Shown here: positions 28,524-37,263 of the stretch, one piece after another
Layout: each line of letters opens with the position of its first letter
How positions within the stretch are numbered: position 1 is the stretch's first letter
Assembly (NCBI RefSeq): GCF_005222695.1
Contig: NZ_STGG01000023.1
Location: 62,001 to 126,000, forward strand
Source of the DNA: Massilia sp. HP4
Lineage (GTDB): Bacteria > Pseudomonadota > Gammaproteobacteria > Burkholderiales > Burkholderiaceae_D
Direction of reading: 5' to 3'
Length of the DNA: 64,000 nucleotides
Program-made: the position numbers and the translations under genes
The notes under the pieces: model-generated
Seen by the model: the letters and a program-made list of their open reading frames with translations, nothing else
Database searches by the model: none
Told to the model about the DNA's origin: nothing

Positions 28524-29495
28524 ATGAAAAACTGGATCAATCGCATGTTGAGCAGCGCCGACAAGGCGCCCGAGGCCGTCGCCGGCGCGAGCGCCGCGCC
28601 AGAGCAGGCCGCGCAAGACGATTACGGCGTCCAGGTCGACGCCGCGTATTACCGCTGGCTCACCGCGTCGGGCGGCTACCAGGCCGGCGCCGAGGTCGAA
28701 GAACACATCCTCGACCTGGTGCGCACCCTGGCGGCCGATCCGGTCGCGGCCAGCGGCCTGGTGCCGCGCGTGCCCGAGTTGATCCCGAAGCTGCTGCGCG
28801 ACCTGGCCGACGACGACGTCTCGACCGGCGACCTGGCGCGCCAGGTCGAACAGGACCTGGTGCTGGTGGCCGAGGTGATCCGCGAGGCGAACAGCGCCTA
28901 TTACCGGCCGCTGCAGGCGGTCAAGTCGCTCGACGTCGCCCTGATGATGATCGGCCAGAACGGCCTGCGCATGCTGCTTGCCCGGATCGCCTTCCGGCCG
29001 CTGATCAAGATGGCCGACCAGGGCTTTGCGCGCCAGGCCGCGCCGCTGGTCTGGAACCAGTCCGAGAAGTGCGCGCTGGCCTCGAGCCTGATGGCGCCGG
29101 GCCTGGGCGCCGGCGTGTTCGAAGCCTACCTGGCCGGCCTGATGCAGAACCTGGGCCTGGTGGTGGCGTTCCGCCTGGCCGAGCGCGCGGTCGAATCGGG
29201 CAAGATCCCCGGATCGAGCGAATTCGGCCGGCGCCTGTTCGACGTCAGCCGCGGCCTGTCGTCGACCATCGCCGCCCACTGGGAATTCCCGCCCGACGTG
29301 GTGGAAGGCATCGCAGGCTACGGCCAGCCGGACGGATCGCCGCTGGCCCGCACATTGGAACGGGGCGACCAGATCGCCAAGCTGCGGGTGCTGCTCGACG
29401 CCCGCGTGGTCGACGACGACGACGCGCTGGTCACTGAAGGCCTGGACAGTTTCGAGCGGCGCTGCCTGGGCAAGCTGACCGACTTGCCGGGCTGA
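28524..29495 (+). CDS. HDOD-domain signalling protein, copy 1
   Basis: 323 residues from MKNWINRML; the frame is open further upstream, but the paralog at 35985 begins with the same MKNWI. The HDOD domain (an HD-related fold that usually lacks phosphodiesterase activity) spans about residues 70-275, with LVPRVPELIPKLLRDL, EVIREANSAYYRP, NGLRMLLARIAF and YLAGLMQNLGL. HDOD proteins act in regulation, often tied to chemotaxis, motility or c-di-GMP. The next genes include a diguanylate cyclase, which fits but does not prove a link. The paralog lies 6.5 kb downstream. Confidence 0.85.
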   Translation: MKNWINRMLSSADKAPEAVAGASAAPEQAAQDDYGVQVDAAYYRWLTASGGYQAGAEVEEHILDLVRTLAADPVAASGLVPRVPELIPKLLRDLADDDVSTGDLARQVEQDLVLVAEVIREANSAYYRPLQAVKSLDVALMMIGQNGLRMLLARIAFRPLIKMADQGFARQAAPLVWNQSEKCALASSLMAPGLGAGVFEAYLAGLMQNLGLVVAFRLAERAVESGKIPGSSEFGRRLFDVSRGLSSTIAAHWEFPPDVVEGIAGYGQPDGSPLARTLERGDQIAKLRVLLDARVVDDDDALVTEGLDSFERRCLGKLTDLPG

Positions 29496-29525
29496 CCTGG
29501 ACTGGGAAGCGTCGGGCTTGCTCGC

Positions 29526-29701
29526 GTAGGGTCGGCGGCTACGCCGCCGACGCGGTGATGGTTGGCTGCGAGATCATCCGACATGAAATCGGAGCCGATG
29601 CGAGATCACCCGACATGGAATTGGAGCCGATGCGAGATCACCCGACGTGGAATTGGAGCCGATAACAATCGACGCGTCGGCGGCGAAGCCGCCAACCCTA
29701 C
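29526..29701. repeat. Long palindromic intergenic element, copy R2
   Basis: Same family as R1 at 7382-7493. The arms at 29526-29554 and 29673-29701 are inverted repeats, each containing a GGCGGC hairpin, and the spacer begins and ends as in R1 (GTGA.GGTTGG and ACAATCGA). Here the spacer holds three tandem units instead of one. The right border's TAG is the stop codon of the diguanylate cyclase gene at 29698. The left border is 31 bases after the HDOD stop, so this side does not provide a stop codon. Confidence 0.87.
29570..29665. repeat. Three tandem 32-bp units inside element R2
   Basis: Units at 29570-29601, 29602-29633 and 29634-29665 all begin GAGATCA(C/T)CCGAC and end near GGAGCCGAT. 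Units 2 and 3 differ at very few positions, unit 1 at slightly more. They are contiguous with no spacers, so this is not a CRISPR array. Confidence 0.88.
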
Positions 29702-31020
29702 GGTGATTGCGTCGACACATCAGGGCAAATGCGATTGCGGCCAGTCTCCTTGGCCGTATATAACATCGCATCGGCCCGCAGGAACAGCTCGTTCTCGCTA
29801 CGGTGTTCGGGAAACGCGGCCAATCCGCCGCTGAACGAAAAGCGCCGCAGGTCGCCGCGCGCAACCTGGAACTCGATCGCGCCGAAGGCCTGGCGCAGCG
29901 CATCGAGCCGGCGCCAGGCTGCATCGAGCGTGCAATCCCAGAACACGACCACGAATTCCTCGCCGCCGAAGCGCGAGAGCAGGTCGCGCTCGCCCATCTG
30001 CGGCGCCAGGCACAGGCACAGGCGCTTGATGACGATGTCGCCGAAGTGGTGGCCCCAGCTGTCGTTGATGGTCTTGAACTTGTCGATGTCGATCACGCCG
30101 AAGGCCAGCGGCTTTTCTTGTTGCGTCGCTTGCCGGATCAGGTCTTGCGTCTTGCGCTGCAGGCCGACCTTGTTCAACAGGCCCGTGGCGCGGTCCTTGC
30201 CGATCAGGTCCTTGCTGACGCGGATCTTGGCGGCGCGCCTGGCCAATTGGACCTCGACCATGCCGTCGCCGCTATCTTGCAGGATGGCGTCGAAACCGTC
30301 TTCCAGCGCACGCCGCGCCAGCGCGTCATCGGGCCGGCGCTGGAGCAGCACGATCTCGCGCACCGGATCGGCCTCGATATTCTTTTTCATGACCCGCGCC
30401 AGCGCTTCCTGGCGCCGGTACTCGTCGTCGGGAATCACGACCAGGTCGGGCTGCAGCGCCTTGACGCGCAGGTGCAGGGTGGCCGCATCGGGGTGGTGGA
30501 CCACCTCGACGCGCTGCTCGCCGAGCGCTGCCGCATCCAGGCTGTCGGGCTGGCCGAGGTGGACCAGCGACACCAGGTCGCCGCGCCCCGTGCGCACGAA
30601 CAGGTTGAACAGCTTGTCGACCAGGACGTCGTTGGCGATCGGCTTTTCGGCGTAGGCCAGGCAGTTGCTGTCCACCAGGCGCTGCTGGAGCAGGAAGCGG
30701 CTGCCCTGGCGGCTGGACTGGAGATAGACGTACTCGTGGCCGCGCGGCAGGCGTTCGAGCAGTTCGCCCAGCATCAGGGTCTTGCGGCTGTCTTGCAGGT
30801 CGGCCTGCATATTGTGCAGGGCGTCGAGGTCGATCACGAACAGGCTGCCGCCCCGGTCGGCCCCGACGGCGGCGGTGAATTCGGCCACTTCGCTGAAAAA
30901 ACGGATGTCGAAATCGTATTTGTGCGCGTGCAGCAGCAGCTCGGCGCGGTTGTCCTTGATGAAGAAGCTCTGGGAGAGGAAGAGGACCTGGTGTCGGTAC
31001 AGGGGCGCCTCGGTACTCAT
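29698..31020 (-). CDS. Diguanylate cyclase (GGDEF) with receiver-like N-terminal region
   Basis: 440 residues from the ATG at 31020, which has AGAGGACA about 6 bases upstream; the frame runs on to 31827 without coding character. The C-terminal GGDEF domain carries GVIDIDKFKTINDSWGHHFGD and the active signature FGGEEF at about residues 351-356, so it should make c-di-GMP from two GTP. The position normally holding the RxxD inhibitory site reads GERD, so product inhibition through that site is unlikely. About 260 N-terminal residues look like one or two degenerate receiver folds (FVIDLDAL, DLVVIPDDEYRR). The stop codon lies in repeat R2. Confidence 0.9.
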   Translation of the reverse strand: MSTEAPLYRHQVLFLSQSFFIKDNRAELLLHAHKYDFDIRFFSEVAEFTAAVGADRGGSLFVIDLDALHNMQADLQDSRKTLMLGELLERLPRGHEYVYLQSSRQGSRFLLQQRLVDSNCLAYAEKPIANDVLVDKLFNLFVRTGRGDLVSLVHLGQPDSLDAAALGEQRVEVVHHPDAATLHLRVKALQPDLVVIPDDEYRRQEALARVMKKNIEADPVREIVLLQRRPDDALARRALEDGFDAILQDSGDGMVEVQLARRAAKIRVSKDLIGKDRATGLLNKVGLQRKTQDLIRQATQQEKPLAFGVIDIDKFKTINDSWGHHFGDIVIKRLCLCLAPQMGERDLLSRFGGEEFVVVFWDCTLDAAWRRLDALRQAFGAIEFQVARGDLRRFSFSGGLAAFPEHRSENELFLRADAMLYTAKETGRNRICPDVSTQSP

Positions 31021-31179
31021 GTTGACTTGTCCTCTTTCTGCATAATGTGACATCTTGCCACGCCAATATGACGCGATGTTGACGCCACCGGGACGGCCGT
31101 CAATACGGCAGAAAACATGACGGGCATGACACAAGGGGGCTATACTCGCGCATTGTTTTTTTGATCCCGGGGACTTGTC

Positions 31180-33318
<2,139 letters not shown>

Positions 33319-33328
33319 TTTCGGCCAC

Positions 33329-33355
33329 GTCGTTACTGCCACTGGCAGTAACGAC
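33329..33355. terminator. Perfect hairpin downstream of the S46 peptidase
   Basis: GTCGTTACTGCC and its exact complement are separated by 3 bases. There is no T-run, so termination would need Rho or the hairpin protects the transcript end. It is followed by a GC-rich segment (33356-33391) containing a CCCCGC/GCGGGG inverted repeat. Confidence 0.55.
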
Positions 33356-33404
33356 TCCCCGCCGGGCTCCCGCCTGCGCGGGGACGACGGTTCTTCTGCC
33401 CACT

Positions 33405-34007
33405 ATGAACGAAGCCCTCATTCTCGCCGGTCTCACGACCTCGCCGCTGGAGCTCATCTCCTTCGTGCTGGCAGCCATCACGGTCATCCTCAATATCCGC
33501 CAGGTACACTGGGCCTGGTTGTTCGCGATCGTCTCATCGGCGACCTATGCGGGGGTGTTCTACGACGCGCGCCTGTACGGCGACATGGGGCTGCAGTTCG
33601 TGTTCATCGCGGCCTCGGTCTGGGGCTGGTACCAGTGGCTGCACGGCGGCGGCAAAACCGATGCCGCGCCGCTGGCGCCCACTTTCCTGAAGCCGGGTGG
33701 GCGCGCCTGGTCGCTGGCGGCATGGCTGGTGTGCTTCGTGATCCTGTCGACCTTCCTCGACAATTTCACCGACACCGACGTGCCGCACGCCGACGGCTTC
33801 CTGACCGCCGGCAGCCTGGTGGGCCAGCTGCTGCTGGCGAAGAAGAAGGTCGAGAACTGGCATGTGTGGATCGCGGTCGACATCCTGTACGTCGGCCTCT
33901 ACCTGTACAAGGGCCTGGTGCTCACGGCCGTGCTGTACGGCGTGTTCGTGCTGCTGGCGATCGCCGGCCTGCGCACCTGGGCGGCGCTGGCGCGGGAGCG
34001 TGCATGA
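33405..34007 (+). CDS. pnuC: Nicotinamide riboside transporter PnuC
   Basis: 200 residues with about seven helices. Family marks include the N-terminal SPLELISFVLAAITVILNIRQVHWAW, YGDMGLQFVFIAASVWGWYQW and ENWHVWIAVDILYVGLYLYKG. The protein imports nicotinamide riboside by facilitated diffusion across the inner membrane. Its stop overlaps the start of the next gene by ATGA; that gene encodes a kinase expected to trap the imported substrate by phosphorylation. No NadR-binding or NAD-sensing riboswitch is visible upstream. Confidence 0.92.
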   Translation: MNEALILAGLTTSPLELISFVLAAITVILNIRQVHWAWLFAIVSSATYAGVFYDARLYGDMGLQFVFIAASVWGWYQWLHGGGKTDAAPLAPTFLKPGGRAWSLAAWLVCFVILSTFLDNFTDTDVPHADGFLTAGSLVGQLLLAKKKVENWHVWIAVDILYVGLYLYKGLVLTAVLYGVFVLLAIAGLRTWAALARERA

Positions 34008-34525
34008 GCGTCGAGCCAGCACGGGTCGCCATCCTTGGCGCCGAGTCGTCCGGCAAGTCGACCGTGGCCGAAGCGCTGGCGCGCCGCTACGGCACGCTGT
34101 GGGTGCCCGAATACCTGCGCGAATTCGTCGATACCCGGGGGCGGGTGCCGCACGAGCAAGACCAGTACGCCATCGCGCTGACCCAGCGCGCGCGCGAAGA
34201 TGCGGTAGCGCGCGACGCGCGCCGCTTCCTGTTCTGCGATACCACGCCCCTGATGACGGCCTTGTACAGCCGCGTGTACTGGGGCAGGGTGGATGCGCAG
34301 CTGGCCCGGCTCGACGCGGGCCACGACTACGCCTGGACGTTCGTGACGGCGCCCGATACCCCATGGGAGCCGGATGGCCTGCAGCGCGAATCGGAAGAAG
34401 TGCGCCAGCTGGTGCACAGCATGCTGCTCGAGACGCTGGCCGCGCGCGGCATCGACTATATGCTGCTCGAAGGCGACTTGCCGCACCGGATGCGGCAAGT
34501 CGAAGCGCTCCTGGGCCGGATCTGA
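34004..34525 (+). CDS. Nicotinamide riboside kinase-like ATPase (NadR C-terminal domain type)
   Basis: 173 residues. A P-loop GAESSGKST at about residues 12-20, then VPEYLREFVDTRGR and FLFCDTTPLMTALYS match the kinase domain of NadR. The Xre-like DNA-binding domain and the NMN adenylyltransferase domain found in enterobacterial NadR are both absent. Translational coupling to pnuC supports phosphorylation of imported nicotinamide riboside to NMN. The NMN would need to be adenylylated by another enzyme outside the window. Converges with the haem-protein gene, 3 bases apart. Confidence 0.88.
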   Translation: MSVEPARVAILGAESSGKSTVAEALARRYGTLWVPEYLREFVDTRGRVPHEQDQYAIALTQRAREDAVARDARRFLFCDTTPLMTALYSRVYWGRVDAQLARLDAGHDYAWTFVTAPDTPWEPDGLQRESEEVRQLVHSMLLETLAARGIDYMLLEGDLPHRMRQVEALLGRI

Positions 34526-34528
34526 GAC

Positions 34529-35668
34529 TCAGGCCTTCGGCAGGCTGGCCGCCAGGTCGAGCCACGACTGCGGCTGCGGCTTGCCGCGTTCGCGCACGCC
34601 GAAGAAGGTCACTACCAGTTCGCCCTGGTCGTCGAAGAACTCGATCGAGGTGACGCCGGCGCGGCGCACCACGTAACCGCTGCGCAGCGCGCTGTCGCGC
34701 AGGTGCAGGTTGAAGTCCGGGTCGAGCACATTGAACCAGCCGTCGGCCGCCATCACCTTGTGCACCTTGCCGCTATAGATCTGGGTCAGGGCGCCATTGC
34801 CAAGGAAGGCCATGAGCGCCACCTGGCTTTTCGACGCGTCTTCCAGCAGCTTGCGCACGCCTTGCGGTGCGATTTTCTGTACCACGCCGCCCGGCGCCAG
34901 GCGCAGCGCCTGCTCGCGCGTCAGGCCGAACTCGGACACGATGCGGTTAAATTGGTGCACATCGGTCATCTCTTGCCAGGCGGCCTGGAATTCCTTGACG
35001 TCGATCGCGCTGTCGGGTTTTGCGGCGGGCTTGGGGGCCGCCGGCGTCACGTCCAGCGGCGCGCCCTGGTTCGGATTGCGGAACTCAAGCGCCAGCTTGT
35101 CGAACACGGCGATATTGGCGTCGTCGCGCAGATAGAGCTTGTGCACTGCGTTGCCGTGGGCGTCGAAGAATTGCAGGCTGCGGCTGACCGCGCCGTCGCG
35201 GCCGGGCTGGGTCACGGCGAAAGCGTACTTCCACTTGGCGAACTGGAAGCGCAGGTCGATCGGGCCGCCCAGGTAGCCGCCGGCGATGTTCAGGTTGCGC
35301 GCTTCGCGCTCGGCCTCGTCGGCGCTGCCTTTCTCGGCCTGTTTCGGGATGCGCATGGCGGTGCCGGTGGTCTCGATCACGCCGTTTTCGTTGCGGGTGA
35401 GGGCCATCACCTTGCCCAGGTCGAGGGCGCGGCGCATGATCTCGCGCGGGGCATGGTCGGTTTCCTTCAGGCGCACCACGGTAGTGCCGATGCCGGTGGC
35501 GAGCAGCTCGGCTTCGGATACCTTGAGCTGGCGCGCGGCGTCGCGTACCTGCAGGCGCGGCTCCTTGGCCTTGAGGGCATTCCACTGCTCCAGCAGCGGC
35601 GAGGCGGCGTGGCCCGGAATGACGGCCAGGGCGATGGCGGCGGCCAGGATGTGGCGGGTGAATTTCAT
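34529..35668 (-). CDS. HemS/ChuS-like haem-degrading factor with predicted signal peptide
   Basis: 379 residues from the ATG at 35668; an ATG at 35674 would add two residues, and AAGGAG lies upstream of both. The body shows the duplicated HemS fold: LQVRDAARQLKVSEAELLATG, later DVHQFNRIVSEFGLTREQALRL, GNGALTQIYSGKVHKVMAADGWFNVLDPDFNLHLRDS. HemS-type proteins bind and break down haem in the cytosol. This one begins MKFTRHILAAAIALAVIPGHAAS, which looks like a cleavable signal peptide, so it may act in the periplasm. Two Fur boxes upstream show iron control. No haem receptor or ABC transporter is adjacent. Confidence 0.85.
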   Translation of the reverse strand: MKFTRHILAAAIALAVIPGHAASPLLEQWNALKAKEPRLQVRDAARQLKVSEAELLATGIGTTVVRLKETDHAPREIMRRALDLGKVMALTRNENGVIETTGTAMRIPKQAEKGSADEAEREARNLNIAGGYLGGPIDLRFQFAKWKYAFAVTQPGRDGAVSRSLQFFDAHGNAVHKLYLRDDANIAVFDKLALEFRNPNQGAPLDVTPAAPKPAAKPDSAIDVKEFQAAWQEMTDVHQFNRIVSEFGLTREQALRLAPGGVVQKIAPQGVRKLLEDASKSQVALMAFLGNGALTQIYSGKVHKVMAADGWFNVLDPDFNLHLRDSALRSGYVVRRAGVTSIEFFDDQGELVVTFFGVRERGKPQPQSWLDLAASLPKA

Positions 35669-35766
35669 GGGCATGTTCTCCTTATTGTATGAATGGACCA
35701 GCTCGAGGGGGCACATGCTCCGCCCAGCAAGCTTGCGAGGCAGGACAGTTGAATTGAGCTAATTAC

Positions 35767-35814
35767 TGAGAATGATTATCATTTATTATATATGGTAAAT
35801 GATAATCATTATTA
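35767..35814 (-). promoter_or_regulatory. Two Fur boxes upstream of the HemS-like gene
   Basis: TGAGAATGATTATCATTTA (35767-35785) and TAAATGATAATCATTATTA (35796-35814) are both close to the Fur consensus and lie in a 10-base-spaced inverted arrangement about 100 bases before the gene. Iron-bound Fur would repress transcription. The rest of the stretch to the HDOD gene at 35985 holds only that gene's predicted promoter; no other gene is seen. Confidence 0.9.
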
Positions 35815-35943
35815 TTTGCAACATCAGCGGCAGAATTTTTGCCAACGCACGCCTCCCCATGTCGTCGGTGTTTGATGGAGAGCGATGCCAGCGTCGTTAC
35901 AAACGATAAATCTTTACGAGATGATGACTATTTGTTTCCATAT

Positions 35944-35954
35944 GGCATTACAAT
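35944..35954 (+). promoter_or_regulatory. Conserved -10 block of the second HDOD gene
   Basis: GGCATTACAAT is identical to the block before the first HDOD gene and starts 41 bases before the ATG in both cases. TACAAT would be the -10; no good -35 is seen at 17 bases here. Confidence 0.5.
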
Positions 35955-35984
35955 CATTTGATTTTGACTGCGTGGCGGAGCGCT

Positions 35985-36953
35985 ATGAAAAACTGGATTG
36001 GACGCTTGTTGGGCGGTTCGGACAAAGAGGCGGAAGCGGCGGCCAGCGTCAGCACGCCGACGGCGCCTGAACATGACCAGGACCTGGTAGACCAGGTACA
36101 CGCCACCTTCTACCGCTGGCTGACCGCGTCCAGCGGCTTCAACGCCAGGCCCGAGCAAGAGGCGCAGATCCTGGCCGAGGTGCGTTCGCTGGCGGCCGAT
36201 CCCGTGTGCGCGTCCGGCCTGGTACCGCGCATTCCCGAGCTGGTGTCGCAACTGCTCACCGCGCTGTCCGACGAAAACATCTCGACTGGCGCGCTATCGG
36301 CCCAGGTCGGACGCGACCTGGTGCTGGTGGCCGAAGTGATCCGCGAGGCCAATAGCGCCTATTACCGGCCGGTGACGCCGATCGAGACGCTGGAAGGCGC
36401 GGTGACGATGCTCGGCCTGAACGGCCTGCGCATGCTGCTGGCGCGAATTGCGTTTCGCCCGCTGGTGCGGGTCAAGGTGCAGGGCGTGGCGCGCCAGGTG
36501 GCGCCGAATGTGTGGAAGCATTCCGAACGCTGCGCGTTTGCCGCCAGCGTGATGGCGCCGGGCCTGTCGGCCGGCGTGTTCGAATCCTACCTGGCCGGCC
36601 TGATGCAGAACCTGGGCCTGCAGGTGGCGTTCCAGGTGGCCGACCGCATCTGCGAGGGCAAGGTACCTGGTTCCAGCGAATTCGGCGTGGCGTTGTTCGC
36701 GGCCAGCCGCGAGTTGTCGTCGGTGATCGCCAATCACTGGGATTTCCCGCCCGAGGTGGTGGAAGCGATCGAGCAGGCGGGCGACCCGGACGGATCGCAC
36801 CTGGCGCAAGCGCTGGCCCAGGGCGACCGCATCGCCAAGCTACGGCTGCTGCTCGATGCCGAGGTGATCTATGACGACGATACGCTCATCACCAAGGGGC
36901 TCAATGGCTTTCAGCGGCGGTGCCTGGGCAAGCTCGAGGATTTGTCGGACTGA
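35985..36953 (+). CDS. HDOD-domain signalling protein, copy 2
   Basis: 322 residues, starting MKNWIGRLLGGSDKE like its paralog at 28524. The two share long identical runs (LVLVAEVIREANSAYYRP, NGLRMLLARIAFRPL, YLAGLMQNLGL, PGSSEFG, RRCLGKL), and the same overall length, so they come from a duplication. The sequence is clearly diverged at the N-terminal linker (residues 12-35) and in the C-terminal third. HDOD domains are regulatory and usually lack HD phosphodiesterase metals. The VgrG island begins 310 bases downstream. Confidence 0.85.
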   Translation: MKNWIGRLLGGSDKEAEAAASVSTPTAPEHDQDLVDQVHATFYRWLTASSGFNARPEQEAQILAEVRSLAADPVCASGLVPRIPELVSQLLTALSDENISTGALSAQVGRDLVLVAEVIREANSAYYRPVTPIETLEGAVTMLGLNGLRMLLARIAFRPLVRVKVQGVARQVAPNVWKHSERCAFAASVMAPGLSAGVFESYLAGLMQNLGLQVAFQVADRICEGKVPGSSEFGVALFAASRELSSVIANHWDFPPEVVEAIEQAGDPDGSHLAQALAQGDRIAKLRLLLDAEVIYDDDTLITKGLNGFQRRCLGKLEDLSD

Positions 36954-37263
36954 GCGTACTTCTGGCCGCCGGCCACGCGTTCAGCGGATCAATGACACCC
37001 CCTATCTAATATTGTTGGCTGATCACCTCAGAATGTTGAGTCTGAGGTGTAGGACTCATTACGCGCATATTCGATAGCTTATCGACAGCCAATAGCGCCA
37101 GCTCACGGTTTTGCTGAAATAGCGCAAAACGCACGGGTACCGCAAGCGTACGATTCCCTCGCTGCATTTTTCGATTAGCAAGATTCGGCATTTGCCAGAC
37201 CTAGCAGGTCATGGCATGTACCGATTTTGATCATAACTAATCCAGAGACGGGATGGTCCTCCA
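36954..37263. other. Intergenic region before the VgrG island
   Basis: No gene is supported here. It holds a 9-bp hairpin CACCTCAGA/TCTGAGGTG (37024-37049) and a weaker GTTTTGC/GCAAAAC pair near 37108-37130. Base composition becomes more AT-rich than the flanking HDOD gene, consistent with the left boundary of an acquired segment. No direct repeats or attachment site were found by eye. Confidence 0.6.

Noticed and set aside
29570-29665. Possible short CRISPR array because of 32-bp repeats
   Set aside because: The units are directly contiguous with no unique spacers, sit inside a palindromic element, and there are no cas genes.
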